DNA of 64,000 bases, from assembly GCF_900182815.1 (NCBI RefSeq), contig NZ_FXUA01000004.1:124001-188000 (forward strand), read 5' to 3'. The number at the start of each line of letters is the position of its first letter. The stretch's first letter is position 1. This DNA is from Algoriphagus winogradskyi. Lineage in GTDB: Bacteria; Bacteroidota; Bacteroidia; Cytophagales; Cyclobacteriaceae. Below the pieces are notes generated by a model that did not search any database, was not told the DNA's origin, and saw only the letters and a list, made by a program, of their open reading frames with translations. Of this stretch, positions 1-10,068 are shown piece by piece. Both the position numbers and the translations under genes were made by a program.

Positions 1-1380
1 ACCTTATTAGTAGTTGCAATTTTCTTCCTGCCAGTTTATATCAAAAAGGGTATTTACACCATGCCCGGATTCTTACTTGATCGATACGATACTCGTGTAA
101 GAACTACCATGGCCATCTTCTGGCTGCTTCTTTATGTTTTTGTCAACCTGACATCTGTATTATACCTGGGAGCATTAAGTTTAAATACCATTTTAGATGT
201 GCCTTTAGGATATGGTATTTTTGGACTGGCGCTTTTCGCTATGATTTACTCCATCTATGGTGGTCTTAAAGCTGTAGCTTGGACAGATGTGATTCAAGTA
301 GTATTTCTGATCGCAGGTGGTCTAGCGACTACTTACATCGCGCTACAGATGGTAGGAAGTGGTGACGCTTGGGAAGGTCTAAATTTGCTTCGCCAAAAAG
401 TACCTGGTCACTTTTCTATGATTTTGAGTAAAGGAGAAATGATGATTCCAGATGGCGCTGGAGGAGAGCGTGATGCTTACCTTGACCTTCCGGGGATCTC
501 TGTGCTCGTGGGTGGTATGTGGATTACCAACTTGAGTTATTGGGGATTTAACCAATACATCACTCAGCGAGCGCTGGCAGCTAAGAGCCTGGATGAAGCG
601 CAGAAGGGGATGATTTTCGCAGGCTTTTTGAAATTATTGATGCCACTTATCGTGGTGATTCCTGGAATTGCAGCCTGGGTTATAGTGAAAGATGGAATTG
701 ACGTTGGCTTTATTGAGTCAATGAAGGATCCAGTGACCGGAATAGTTAAATCTGATAGAGCGTATCCTACTTTACTTCAATTGTTGCCAGTTGGGCTAAA
801 AGGCCTTGCTTTTGCAGCATTAACAGCAGCTATTGTATCTTCCTTGGCGTCTATGGCCAATAGTACCTCTACTATTTTCACGATGGATATCTATAATAAA
901 TACATCAAGAAAGATGCTACTGAGGCCGATCAGGTGAAAGTAGGACGAATTACAGCACTTGTTGCTTTTGGAATAGCTTCTATTGTTGCTCCAGCTCTGG
1001 GAGCATTGGATCAGGCATTCCAGTTTATTCAGGAATATACAGGCTTCATTAGTCCAGGTGTGTTTGCCATTTTCTTCTTTGGTGTATTTTGGAAGAAGAC
1101 GACTTCAAACGCTGCATTAACAGGTGCGGCCTTAAGTATTCCACTCTCAGTGGTTTTAAAGATTGTTTTCCCTAATCTGCCATTCCTAGATCGAATGGGG
1201 GTAGTTTTCTTGGTTTTAGCCGCACTTATGATCATCATAAGTTTGGTAGAAGGTAAAGGAAAAGATCATCCAAACAGTATTGAGATCAACAAAGAATTGT
1301 TTAAGACAAGTACCAAGTTCAAAATTGGTGCTGTTTTGATTGCGGGAATAACTGCAGCTTTGTACATCGTATTCTGGTAA
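1..1380 (+). CDS. Sodium:solute symporter (SSS family), probable sugar/xylose importer, 5' partial
   Basis: The reading frame is open back to base 1, so the start lies outside the window. The residues before the Met at 61 (FLPVYIKKGIYT) continue into MPGFLLDRYDTRVRT, the usual SSS-family pattern, so that Met is internal. Many hydrophobic membrane segments alternate with short loops, and the C-terminus ends in a membrane helix. The SSS (SGLT-like) family couples sodium entry to uptake of sugars or other solutes across the inner membrane. The xylulokinase gene begins 12 bp downstream and xylose isomerase follows, so I infer xylose import. The family call is firm; the substrate rests on context. 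Confidence 0.9.
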   Translation, partial: TLLVVAIFFLPVYIKKGIYTMPGFLLDRYDTRVRTTMAIFWLLLYVFVNLTSVLYLGALSLNTILDVPLGYGIFGLALFAMIYSIYGGLKAVAWTDVIQVVFLIAGGLATTYIALQMVGSGDAWEGLNLLRQKVPGHFSMILSKGEMMIPDGAGGERDAYLDLPGISVLVGGMWITNLSYWGFNQYITQRALAAKSLDEAQKGMIFAGFLKLLMPLIVVIPGIAAWVIVKDGIDVGFIESMKDPVTGIVKSDRAYPTLLQLLPVGLKGLAFAALTAAIVSSLASMANSTSTIFTMDIYNKYIKKDATEADQVKVGRITALVAFGIASIVAPALGALDQAFQFIQEYTGFISPGVFAIFFFGVFWKKTTSNAALTGAALSIPLSVVLKIVFPNLPFLDRMGVVFLVLAALMIIISLVEGKGKDHPNSIEINKELFKTSTKFKIGAVLIAGITAALYIVFW

Positions 1381-1392
1381 AAAATAGTTTAA

Positions 1393-2892
1393 ATGAGACG
1401 ATTATTATTAGGGATTGACATTGGAAGCTCCTCTGTCAAAACCTCACTACTTGACGCTGATACAGGTAAGTCAATATTATCAAAAGCATTTCCAGAGGAG
1501 GAAATGATTATAAATTCTCCCGAAAAAGGATGGGCTGAACAAGATCCAGATAGTTGGTGGAAATATGTACAGCATTCCATTCGCTATGTTCTGAACAAAA
1601 CATCAGTTAAGAAAGGCGAATTGAAAGGGATTGGTATAGCTTACCAAATGCACGGTCTTGTGCTGGTCGATAAAGATCAAAATGTACTTAGACCATCAAT
1701 CATTTGGTGCGACAGCCGGGCAGTAGGGATAGGAGAAAAAGCCTATCTAGATCTTGGAGAAGAATACTGTCAGAAAAACCTCTTGAATTCACCAGGTAAT
1801 TTTACGGCTTCCAAACTACGATGGGTCATAGAGAATGAGCCAGCTATTGCGGCTAAAATTCATAAAATGATGCTTCCTGGAGACTTCATCGCGATGAGAT
1901 TATCGGGGGAAATCTGTACTTCCGAGACAGGTTTGTCTGAGGGGATATTTTGGGATTTTCAAAAAAATGGACTAAGTGATCAAGTATTAGCAAACTATCA
2001 GATCTCTAAATCTTGGATTCCTGACGTAGTTCCTTCCTATTCTATACAAGGAAGAGTCTCTGCTTTTGCTTCTGAAATCACCGGGCTGGAAGAAGGAATA
2101 CCTATTTCATATAGGGCTGGTGATCAGCCTAACAATGCTTTTTCACTTCAAGTTTTAAAGCCTGGTGAATTAGCTACAACAGCAGGTACATCAGGCACCG
2201 TTTACGGGGTAGCTGATAAACCTCTTCATGACCCCCTGTCCAGAGTAAATACCTTTGTACATGTAAACCATACCAAAGAAAAACCTTCCTATGGAGTTCT
2301 ACTCTGTGTAAATGGTACCGGAATTTTAAATAGCTGGTTGAAAAAAGTCATGGGTGCCGCCCACATTGAGTATGATGAAATGAATAACCTTGGAGGCTCT
2401 GCTCCAATTGGCTCTGAAGGCTTGACGTTCATTCCATTTGGTAATGGAGCTGAGCGTATAATGCAAAACCAGCATGTAGGTGCACATATGCTGGGGCTGG
2501 ACCTGTTGAAGCATGATAAGAGACATTTTATTCGTTCTGCTCAGGAAGGCATAGTTTCAGCGCTTACCTTTGGTTTCCGGATCATGCAGGATATGGGGCT
2601 AGACCTTACTACCGTGAAAGCAGGAAAAGCAAATATGTTTCTAAGTCCAGTTTTCAGAAAAACATTTGTTCACATGAATAAAGTAGTTTTGGAACTTTAC
2701 GATACGGACGGAGCTCAGGGAGCTGCAAGAGGGGCGGGGATCGGTGCTGGCGTTTTTGCAAATGAAAGGGAGGCTTTTGCCGGTCTTGATTTGCTGGAAA
2801 CAATAGAACCAAATGAAAATTTCTATGAACCCTACGAAGAGGTTTACTCCACCTGGAAAGACCATCTAGAGTCAATCCGAAAAATGAGTTAA
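1393..2892 (+). CDS. xylB: Xylulokinase
   Basis: FGGY-family carbohydrate kinase of 499 residues, the usual size. The N-terminal phosphate-binding motif GIDIGSSSVKTSLLD is present. Other hallmarks are MHGL (His about 87) and the catalytic-base motif GDQPNNA (Asp about 244), followed by the glycine-rich TTAGTSGTVYGV. It phosphorylates D-xylulose to xylulose 5-phosphate in the cytoplasm, feeding the pentose phosphate pathway. It lies 12 bp after the symporter and 45 bp before xylose isomerase, which makes a transport-catabolism operon and separates xylulokinase from other FGGY kinases. The ATG start is followed immediately by the conserved first beta strand, so it is well placed. Confidence 0.93.
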   Translation: MRRLLLGIDIGSSSVKTSLLDADTGKSILSKAFPEEEMIINSPEKGWAEQDPDSWWKYVQHSIRYVLNKTSVKKGELKGIGIAYQMHGLVLVDKDQNVLRPSIIWCDSRAVGIGEKAYLDLGEEYCQKNLLNSPGNFTASKLRWVIENEPAIAAKIHKMMLPGDFIAMRLSGEICTSETGLSEGIFWDFQKNGLSDQVLANYQISKSWIPDVVPSYSIQGRVSAFASEITGLEEGIPISYRAGDQPNNAFSLQVLKPGELATTAGTSGTVYGVADKPLHDPLSRVNTFVHVNHTKEKPSYGVLLCVNGTGILNSWLKKVMGAAHIEYDEMNNLGGSAPIGSEGLTFIPFGNGAERIMQNQHVGAHMLGLDLLKHDKRHFIRSAQEGIVSALTFGFRIMQDMGLDLTTVKAGKANMFLSPVFRKTFVHMNKVVLELYDTDGAQGAARGAGIGAGVFANEREAFAGLDLLETIEPNENFYEPYEEVYSTWKDHLESIRKMS

Positions 2893-2937
2893 GAGTTAAA
2901 TTTCAAACCTATAAATACCAAATAAACCAAAGTAAAA

Positions 2938-4251
2938 ATGTCAAAAACTTATTTCTCTTCAATCGATAAAATCCCTTTTGAGGGTAAGGAAAGCGATAAT
3001 CCGTTGGCTTTTAGATTTTACGATGAGAACCGTATCATCGCAGGCAAAACGATGAAGGAGCACTTCAAATTTGCTATTGCCTATTGGCATTCCTTCTGTG
3101 GAACGGGTGGAGATCCATTTGGCCCAGGGACTATCGTTCACCCTTGGGATGCTGCTGCAGACCCAATTCAGCGAGCAAAGGACAAAATGGATGCTGCTTT
3201 TGAATTTATCACAAAAATAGGAGCTCCTTATTATTGCTTCCACGATATCGATTTGATCGATGAAGGGCCTAGTCTTGCAGAATATGAGAAAAGAATGCAA
3301 ATCATCACTGAATATGCGAAGCAAAAGCAGGCAGAAACTGGGGTGAAATTGCTATGGGGAACTGCAAACGTATTCAGCAATCCTCGATACATGAACGGTG
3401 CTTCTACTAACCCTGATTTCAATGTCGTGTCATGGGCAGGCACACAAGTGAAAAATGCCATTGATGCAACTATAGCGCTGAATGGTGAAAACTATGTGTT
3501 CTGGGGAGGTCGTGAAGGCTACATGTCTTTGCTAAATACAGATATGAAGCGTGAGACTGAACATCTTGCTCAATTTCTAACCATGTCTCGTGATTACGCG
3601 AGAAAGAACGGCTTTAAAGGAACTTTCTTCATTGAGCCTAAGCCAATGGAGCCTACTAAGCACCAATACGATTACGATGCTGCAACTGTGATTGGATTTT
3701 TGAGACAGCATGGTCTGGATAAAGACTTCAAATTGAATATTGAAGTAAACCATGCCACCCTTGCAGGTCATACCTTCCAACACGAGCTTCAAGTTTGTGC
3801 CGATGCAGGAATGCTAGGAAGTATTGATGCCAACAGAGGTGATTATCAAAATGGTTGGGATACTGATCAGTTTGCTATGAACTTACAGGAGATGACAGAA
3901 GCAATGCTTGTATTGTTAACTTCAGCTGGTATTCAAGGTGGCGGAGTGAATTTCGATGCCAAAATCAGGAGAAACTCTACAGATATGGACGATCTTTTCT
4001 TGGCACACATCGGAAGTATGGATGCATTTGCCAGGGGAATGTTGATTGCTCAGGATATCTTGGAAAAGTCAGATTACTTAGAAAGAAGAAAGAACCGTTA
4101 TGCTAGTTTCGATTCTGGTAAAGGTAAGTCCTTCGAAACAGGACAACTTACTCTTGAAGATTTGAGAAATTATGCAGCAGAAGTAGGGGAGCCAATCCAG
4201 ACAAGTGGAAAGCAAGAATACTTTGAAAATCTATTAAATAGATTCATCTAA
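2938..4251 (+). CDS. xylA: Xylose isomerase
   Basis: Class II-type xylose isomerase of 437 residues, close to the family norm. The catalytic pair sits in [11 protein letters not shown] (His about 102, Asp about 105). Metal ligands are in [13 protein letters not shown] (Glu about 233) and [12 protein letters not shown] (Glu about 269). It interconverts D-xylose and D-xylulose in the cytoplasm. It is the last gene of the symporter-xylB-xylA operon and is followed directly by a rho-independent terminator. Nothing is missing or unusual in the active site. Confidence 0.96.
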   Translation: MSKTYFSSIDKIPFEGKESDNPLAFRFYDENRIIAGKTMKEHFKFAIAYWHSFCGTGGDPFGPGTIVHPWDAAADPIQRAKDKMDAAFEFITKIGAPYYCFHDIDLIDEGPSLAEYEKRMQIITEYAKQKQAETGVKLLWGTANVFSNPRYMNGASTNPDFNVVSWAGTQVKNAIDATIALNGENYVFWGGREGYMSLLNTDMKRETEHLAQFLTMSRDYARKNGFKGTFFIEPKPMEPTKHQYDYDAATVIGFLRQHGLDKDFKLNIEVNHATLAGHTFQHELQVCADAGMLGSIDANRGDYQNGWDTDQFAMNLQEMTEAMLVLLTSAGIQGGGVNFDAKIRRNSTDMDDLFLAHIGSMDAFARGMLIAQDILEKSDYLERRKNRYASFDSGKGKSFETGQLTLEDLRNYAAEVGEPIQTSGKQEYFENLLNRFI

Positions 4252-4272
4252 GCTTCTTTTTTTAAAATTTTG

Positions 4273-4309
4273 TAAAAGTCCGGTTGATTTCATTCAATCG
4301 GACTTTTTT
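4273..4309 (+). terminator. Rho-independent terminator after xylA
   Basis: AAAGTCCG...CGGACTTTTTT forms a stem extended by GGTTGA/TCAATC (one G-U pair) and ends in a T run. It lies about 20 bp after the xylA stop. Confidence 0.85.
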
Positions 4310-4402
4310 GCTAAAAAAAATAACCTAGGATTGTGAATTTTAGTTAGCGGAGTAAGATTTTACTTTTTAAACTCATAATTTGGATGACTAAGTTTGTCGT
4401 GT

Positions 4403-7400
4403 ATGAAAGGAATTGTGGTATTTGGAATTGCGTGTTTATTTATGCTTTGGGCAGGACCTGTTTCTGCTCAGGATGAAGTTGAGAAGCTCGTTTTTAGAAA
4501 CCTGGATGAAAACCTAGGACTATCAAATTCAAATATTCTCAGCATTATCAGAGATGCAAACGGAATGATGTGGTATGGCACTGCGTATGGTTTGTACAGA
4601 TATGATGGTACGCGAACCAAAGTTTTTTTAAATACAAAAGATTCTACCTCTATTTCTCATAATAATATCCATAGGCTGTTCGTAGGCCCTAATGACAAGC
4701 TATGGATCAAAAATGTAAACGGTATTTTTGATATTTATAATCCTGAAAATGAGCAATTTTCAAGGGGTGTGAAAGTTTTTTCATCGGTTTATCATTTAGC
4801 ATCGGACTCAGTTGGGATGCTGATGAAAGATCGCCAAAATAGATTTTGGTTTACCCATCCATCAAAAGGCATCAGTATATATGACCAAGATTCAGGGAAA
4901 ACTGTTTATGTGCAAAAAAGTAATGAAATCGGCAGCCTATTCTCAAATCAAATAGTTGCTGTAGGAGAAGCTCCGGATGGTCTTATTTGGGTGGTTCACC
5001 AAACTGGAGTAATAGATTTGCTAGATCCCAACCGGCTGATTGTTACTAAAACACTGAAACTTCCGAAGGATGAAATCCCAACTGTTGCTAATTATGAAAT
5101 GACGATTGACTCAGATGGAGATGCTTGGATTTATGACCCTGATCGGGATTTGGGTGTTTTTAGAGTTGATGGTTTTACACATGAAGTGCAGGTGAACCAA
5201 GAGGATAGAGGGAATTATCGGTTGAATAATAACATGGTAAAATCGGTGGTTGAAGCCAAGAAAGGTCAAATTTGGCTTGGTACAGATCATGGAGGTATTA
5301 ATGTGATTGATAAATCTAGTCGCAAAGTGAAGTATTTAACAGGTGAGAACGCCTTGGATAATACCATGCCTCATAATGTGATTTATTCTTTATATAAAGA
5401 TAATGAAGATATTATTTGGGTAGGAACTCATAAAAAAGGTGTTGCCTACTACCATCAGGGATTACTGCGCTTTTCTCACGTCCGAAAAAATTTTTCTGAC
5501 CTGAATTCTCTTCCTTTCAATGATGTCAACGCCTTTGCAGAAGACAGCTTAGGCAACTTATATATTGGGACTAATGGAGGTGGTCTCTACTATCATGATA
5601 GGAAATCAAACACTTATAAGCATTATAAACATGATCCTGAATCTAAAAACAGTCTGATAGGTGATGTAATAGTTGATTTGATGATAGATAGGGAGGGAGT
5701 TCTTTGGATAGGGACTTATCTAAATGGCTTGGGTAGCTTCGATGGAAAGGAATTTAAAAACTATCAGTATCAACCGGATAAACAAGCAGGCATTCCTGGG
5801 CCAAGTATTTGGAAGCTTTTCGAAGATAGTACTGGCAAAATCTGGATTGGAACTCTGCGTTCAGGTATTTCTATGCTGGATAAAGAAAGAAAGGTTTTTC
5901 ACAACTACCCAGCTGGTAGCGCTCCTTTTTACCCTAATAATCAGTATATCACTGGTTTTGCCGAAGACAAATCAGGGAATATTTGGATTTCGGGTGGGAG
6001 TGGGATTAATGTGCTGAACTATGAAACTGGAGAAAATGGGTTTTATTCAGAAACTGAAGGAAATGGATTAGTAGACTCTAATACCACCGATTTATTTATG
6101 GACAAGGAGGGTGTGCTTTGGGTAACTAGCATGACTGGACTCTATTATTTTAATACTTCGGATAGCTCGTTTGTTCATTATGGAGAAGAAGAAGGCTTGC
6201 CCACTTCCTATCTTGTAGATTTATTAGAGGACGATGATCACAACTTCTGGATCAGTTCTCAGATGGGGCTGATTTTTGCCGAGATTAATAGAAATGTTGA
6301 ACCATATTCCATCACATTTCAGAATTTTGACCAAAAAGATGGTCTTCAAGCGGCTTTGTTCAACAAAAATTCAGCAATAAGAACCAGTAAGGATGAATTT
6401 ATTTTTGGTGGACCAAATGGGTATAACATCTTCAAGTCTGAAAATTTCGCTTTTGAACGGAATAATCCTGCTGTAGTTTTTACAGATTTCCAGCTGTTCA
6501 ATGAAGAAGTCAAAGTGGGGGACATCTTAAGCAATAGAGTGCTTTTGCCAAAATCTCTGGAGAATATGGACAGACTAGTGCTTAGGCATGATGAGAATAT
6601 ATTTTCTATTGGTTTTAGTGCATTGAATTTCCTTTATCCTGAAAAGAATAAGTACCGCTACAAATTGATTGGGTTTAATGACGATTGGATTTATCTAAAC
6701 GATGATCTGGCGAAAGTCACGTTCACCAACCTAGATCCTGGGAATTATACCCTTGTAGTGCAGCCAGGGACCGTTTTGGATGGCTGGAGTTTGCATGAAT
6801 ACAAATTAGATATAAAAATTCTGGCGCCTTTTTGGAAGACACCTATTGCGTATTTCTTATACTTTATAGTCATTGTTGCCATAATTTTCTATTTCAGAAA
6901 TCAACTTATATCAAGGCAACGGGAGAAATTTGATAGGGAACAGGCGATGCAGGAAGCCAAAAGAGTACAGGATTTGGATCGATTGAAAACTAAGTTTTTC
7001 ACCAATCTGAGTCATGAATTCAGGACACCACTTTCCTTGATTTTGACCCCAACCGAACACCTCATTTCGGAGACTGATGATATAGGGTTGCTAGGTCAGT
7101 ATAAAATCATTCAGCGTAATGCTAGGCGTTTGCTTAAGTTGATAAACCAGCTATTGGATGTTAAAAATGTTGAGAAAGGTGGACTAGTTTTTCATCCTTC
7201 AGAAGGGGATATAGTTCAGTTTATCAAGGAATGTGTAGCCGATTTTCATGAATTGTCTGAAAATAAACATATCCACCTGAGCTTTGAGACAAATAAAAAT
7301 AGTCAGCAAGCTATTTTTGACCCGGATAAGCTGGAGAAAATCATCTTCAATTTGCTATCAAATGCGTTCAAATTCACGCCAGAAGATGGTGGGATCACTG

Positions 7401-8512
7401 TTACTTTAGAACTTCAACAGGAGAATGAAGAATTGGCGATTTTGAATTTATCAGTTTCGGATACTGGAATAGGGATTTCCCTAGAAGATCAACATAAGAT
7501 CTTCGACAGATTCTATACTACGGAGGGGCACAAGCAGCAACTCAACCAAGGGAGTGGTATTGGTTTGTCTCTAGTTCAGGATTTCGCCAGGACGATGAAT
7601 GGTGAAATCCGAGTAGAGAGCGAACCTGGTTTGGGCTCCGTATTCACCTTGAGTATTCCTATTAACCTGATTATCCAAGAAAATTGGGAGGAAGTAGAGG
7701 ACGACGATCACGTGATTGAAAGAGCCAATCAAAAAGATTTGATCCTGATAGCGGAAGATCATGTGGAATTTAGGAATTATCTTAAAGAATGTCTTTCGGA
7801 CTCCTATCAGGTTCTTACCGCTACTAATGGGGCTCAAGGCTGGGATTTGGCACAGCAGCATATACCAGATTTGATCATTTCTGATGTGATGATGCCTCAG
7901 ATGGATGGCAAGGAGTTTTGTCAAAAAGTAAAAACTGACATTAAAACCTCTCATATCCCTGTAATCTTGCTCACAGCTAAAAAATCCGAGGAAACGATGG
8001 TTCAGGGATTAGATAGTGGCTGTAATCTTTATCTGACGAAACCTTTTAATCTTGAAGTATTGCAGCTAAGTATCAAGAACCTTTTACGGGAGCGAAATAT
8101 CATCCAGGAACAAAACAGGAATAAAATTCAGATCAATGCATCAGAGGTAAACGTAACTTCTCTTGACGATCAATTAATTCTAAAGGCGGTTGCATTGGTA
8201 GAAAAGTACATGGAAGACCCTCAGCTATCTGTAGAATTCCTTAGTAAGGAATTGGGAATGAGTAGGGTGCATTTGTACAAAAAACTGCAATCCATCACTG
8301 GGAAGAGTCCTATAGAATTTATCAGGCTCATCCGCTTAAAACGCGCTTCTCAATTACTTGCTAAAAGTCAACTGAATGTTTCTGAGATTGCATATATGGT
8401 TGGGTATAATAATGCGAAATATTTTGCAAAGCATTTTAAGGCTGAGTTTTCAATTCTTCCATCAGAATATGCTGCCCGTCAGCAGGAAATAACTACTGAA
8501 CAATCACAATAA
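4403..8512 (+). CDS. Hybrid two-component system sensor/response regulator (one-piece HTCS)
   Basis: A single polypeptide of about 1369 residues. It has a signal peptide ending near VSAQDE and a long periplasmic region of two-component propeller repeats (many IWIGT/LWIGT blades, about residues 30-720). A Y_Y_Y domain (about 750-810) and one membrane helix (about 813-833) follow. Next come a HisKA domain with H-box SHEFRTPLSL (His about 871), an HATPase domain (NLLSNAFKFTP, DTGIGIS, GSGIGLSLV), and a receiver with DVMMPQMDG (Asp about 1161). A C-terminal AraC-type HTH (about 1268-1362) completes it. HTCS proteins bind an oligosaccharide in the periplasm and switch on the adjacent locus. I chose ATG 4403, because it begins the signal peptide, over an upstream TTG at 4394. 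It most likely controls the GH5/SusC/SusD genes and possibly the xyl operon. Confidence 0.95.
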   Translation: MKGIVVFGIACLFMLWAGPVSAQDEVEKLVFRNLDENLGLSNSNILSIIRDANGMMWYGTAYGLYRYDGTRTKVFLNTKDSTSISHNNIHRLFVGPNDKLWIKNVNGIFDIYNPENEQFSRGVKVFSSVYHLASDSVGMLMKDRQNRFWFTHPSKGISIYDQDSGKTVYVQKSNEIGSLFSNQIVAVGEAPDGLIWVVHQTGVIDLLDPNRLIVTKTLKLPKDEIPTVANYEMTIDSDGDAWIYDPDRDLGVFRVDGFTHEVQVNQEDRGNYRLNNNMVKSVVEAKKGQIWLGTDHGGINVIDKSSRKVKYLTGENALDNTMPHNVIYSLYKDNEDIIWVGTHKKGVAYYHQGLLRFSHVRKNFSDLNSLPFNDVNAFAEDSLGNLYIGTNGGGLYYHDRKSNTYKHYKHDPESKNSLIGDVIVDLMIDREGVLWIGTYLNGLGSFDGKEFKNYQYQPDKQAGIPGPSIWKLFEDSTGKIWIGTLRSGISMLDKERKVFHNYPAGSAPFYPNNQYITGFAEDKSGNIWISGGSGINVLNYETGENGFYSETEGNGLVDSNTTDLFMDKEGVLWVTSMTGLYYFNTSDSSFVHYGEEEGLPTSYLVDLLEDDDHNFWISSQMGLIFAEINRNVEPYSITFQNFDQKDGLQAALFNKNSAIRTSKDEFIFGGPNGYNIFKSENFAFERNNPAVVFTDFQLFNEEVKVGDILSNRVLLPKSLENMDRLVLRHDENIFSIGFSALNFLYPEKNKYRYKLIGFNDDWIYLNDDLAKVTFTNLDPGNYTLVVQPGTVLDGWSLHEYKLDIKILAPFWKTPIAYFLYFIVIVAIIFYFRNQLISRQREKFDREQAMQEAKRVQDLDRLKTKFFTNLSHEFRTPLSLILTPTEHLISETDDIGLLGQYKIIQRNARRLLKLINQLLDVKNVEKGGLVFHPSEGDIVQFIKECVADFHELSENKHIHLSFETNKNSQQAIFDPDKLEKIIFNLLSNAFKFTPEDGGITVTLELQQENEELAILNLSVSDTGIGISLEDQHKIFDRFYTTEGHKQQLNQGSGIGLSLVQDFARTMNGEIRVESEPGLGSVFTLSIPINLIIQENWEEVEDDDHVIERANQKDLILIAEDHVEFRNYLKECLSDSYQVLTATNGAQGWDLAQQHIPDLIISDVMMPQMDGKEFCQKVKTDIKTSHIPVILLTAKKSEETMVQGLDSGCNLYLTKPFNLEVLQLSIKNLLRERNIIQEQNRNKIQINASEVNVTSLDDQLILKAVALVEKYMEDPQLSVEFLSKELGMSRVHLYKKLQSITGKSPIEFIRLIRLKRASQLLAKSQLNVSEIAYMVGYNNAKYFAKHFKAEFSILPSEYAARQQEITTEQSQ

Positions 8513-8579
8513 GCTAACTTATCCCTAGTAAAACCTGCCTCGGGGCTATTTTTTTCAGAATTAGGTTTACACAAAGTTG

Positions 8580-8608
8580 AATTGAATCTATTTATTGCTG
8601 ATTCAATT
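8580..8608. promoter_or_regulatory. Inverted repeat between HTCS and GH5 genes
   Basis: AATTGAATC and GATTCAATT are perfect 9-bp arms around an 11-bp loop. There is no T run, so it is not a good terminator. It lies in the 228-bp space before the GH5 gene and could be a regulatory dyad. Function unknown. Confidence 0.3.
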
Positions 8609-8659
8609 TCGACCAGAGGGGATGCTGGAAAGCGCAAAATTCAATTCACTTAACGATCA

Positions 8660-8704
8660 TTACCCATATTGGTAACAATCAATACCCATGTTTGAATATA
8701 GGTA
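8660..8704 (+). promoter_or_regulatory. Candidate HTCS operator upstream of GH5 gene
   Basis: TACCCAT occurs at 8661 and again at 8683, a spacing of 22 bp (two helical turns). The first copy is also the left arm of TTACC-N6-GGTAA (8660-8675), and the second pairs with GGTA at 8701. A similar 22-23 bp-spaced TACCC pair lies upstream of the next SusC gene. The repeats are seen in the sequence; HTCS binding is inferred. Confidence 0.45.
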
Positions 8705-8740
8705 GGTGTATAATTGGACATCAATTAACAACCCTAACTA

Positions 8741-9739
8741 ATGAAAAAACTCCTAATTATAGCAGGATTGATTTTATCATCTTGCACAGAAGCGTCAGCG
8801 CCTGACCCAGTTCCGACGCCTCCAGTTTCTAACCCAGATCCAACGGGCGAAGTCAAATTTTTTGGACAGCTTAAAGTGACTGATGGCAAATTAACAGACG
8901 CTAGTGGATCAGCAGTGATGCTTCGGGGGGTAAGCTTTGGATGGCATAATTGGTGGCCAAGATTTTATAATGCTTCAGCTGTAAAGTGGCTGAAAAGCGA
9001 CTGGAATACCAATTTGGTGAGAGCAGCAATGGGAGTGGACCCTGCTGGTGCCTATCTGGAAAACCCTGAGTTTGCCCTTCAAAAAATAAAAGCTGTAGTA
9101 GAGGCTGCCATTGCAGAGGACATCTATGTGATCATTGATTGGCATAGTCATGACTTGTATCCTGAGCAGGCTAAGGATTTTTTTGCAGAAATGGCGCAAA
9201 CCTATGGCGAAAATCCCCACGTGATTTATGAGCTTTTCAATGAGCCGGATTATGAAACCTGGGCCGAAGTGAAAGCTTACAGTGAAGAGATTATTACTGA
9301 AATCAGGAAATATGATCCAGATAATTTGATTTTGGTAGGATCTCCTACCTGGAGTCAGGATATACATTTGGTAGCAGAAAACCCCATTCAAAATCAGGAA
9401 AATCTTATGTATGTTCTTCATTTCTATGCTGCGACGCACAAGGACTATTTGAGAGACCGTGCGGAGAAAGCCTTTCAGGCAGGTCTTCCAATTTTCGTGT
9501 CTGAGTGTGCAGGCATGGAAGCTACCGGTGATGGACCTATTGATGCAGCCTCTTGGGCGAATTGGTTGAATTGGATGGAAAGTAGAAAAATTTCCTGGGC
9601 AGCCTGGTCCATAGCTGATAAAGATGAGACTTGTTCCATGTTACTACCAGTAGCTTCCTCAGAAGGAGAGTGGAAAGAATCTCAAATAAAGCCTTGGGGG
9701 GCTGTGGTTAGAAATGCACTTAAAAAGAATTTGGAATAG
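8741..9739 (+). CDS. GH5 endo-beta-1,4-glucanase, lipoprotein
   Basis: A lipoprotein of 332 residues (lipobox ending at Cys15, then a Pro-rich linker) with one glycoside hydrolase family 5 TIM barrel. Visible landmarks are GQLKVTDGKLTDASGSAVML at the start of the domain, VIIDWHSH, VIYELFNEP with the acid/base Glu168, and PIFVSEC with the nucleophile Glu255. ISWAAWSIADKDE lies near the end. The style is that of GH5 subfamily 2 cellulases, which cut internal beta-1,4-glucosidic bonds. The nucleophile motif reads SECAGM where the family usually has TEWG; the Glu is kept. Acting at the cell surface or in the periplasm, it would feed the SusC/SusD pair downstream. Confidence 0.9.
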   Translation: MKKLLIIAGLILSSCTEASAPDPVPTPPVSNPDPTGEVKFFGQLKVTDGKLTDASGSAVMLRGVSFGWHNWWPRFYNASAVKWLKSDWNTNLVRAAMGVDPAGAYLENPEFALQKIKAVVEAAIAEDIYVIIDWHSHDLYPEQAKDFFAEMAQTYGENPHVIYELFNEPDYETWAEVKAYSEEIITEIRKYDPDNLILVGSPTWSQDIHLVAENPIQNQENLMYVLHFYAATHKDYLRDRAEKAFQAGLPIFVSECAGMEATGDGPIDAASWANWLNWMESRKISWAAWSIADKDETCSMLLPVASSEGEWKESQIKPWGAVVRNALKKNLE

Positions 9740-9847
9740 ACTAGAGATAGACAGAAATAAAATAAATCTCTTTGATCTAATTTTTCAGCCATTGAAACTG
9801 AAGATAATAGCCTAAAAACCTTGATTTCAATCGATTTCATAAGGGTT

Positions 9848-9884
9848 AACATTTGATACCCCTAATAAAAACATTTGAATACCC
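9848..9884 (+). promoter_or_regulatory. Candidate HTCS operator upstream of SusC (direct repeats)
   Basis: AACATTTGATACCCC (9848-9862) and AACATTTGAATACCC (9870-9884) are near-identical direct repeats 22 bp apart. They share the TACCC core with the pair upstream of the GH5 gene. Such two-turn spacing suits a dimeric AraC-type DNA-binding domain. Binding by the neighbouring HTCS is an inference. Confidence 0.5.
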
Positions 9885-9960
9885 TATGCAGAGATAAGTC
9901 AAACTACATTTATTCGGATCAAAAAAATAAACCCAAAAACCTGATCTAATTTCTCATCTA

Positions 9961-9980
9961 TTGAATTTTTCAAAATTCAA
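9961..9980. promoter_or_regulatory. 20-bp AT-rich palindrome upstream of SusC
   Basis: TTGAATTTT-TC-AAAATTCAA has perfect 9-bp arms. Its right half extends into CAAAATTCAATTC (9971-9983), which also occurs exactly at 8635-8647 ahead of the GH5 gene. It may be a protein-binding site or an RNA hairpin; base composition makes chance possible. Confidence 0.3.
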
Positions 9981-10068
9981 TTCGTACTGGATAGTTAAGT
10001 TCAGTATTAGGAATTCATCTCAGTTTTTGGTGTTTGTAGCTAAGATTTTTAAACAAAACCCAAACTGA

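Noticed and set aside
8521..8565. Possible terminator after the HTCS gene (CTGCCTCGGGGCTATTTTTTT)
   Set aside because: There is a T run, but the stem is only about 3-4 bp; too weak to list.
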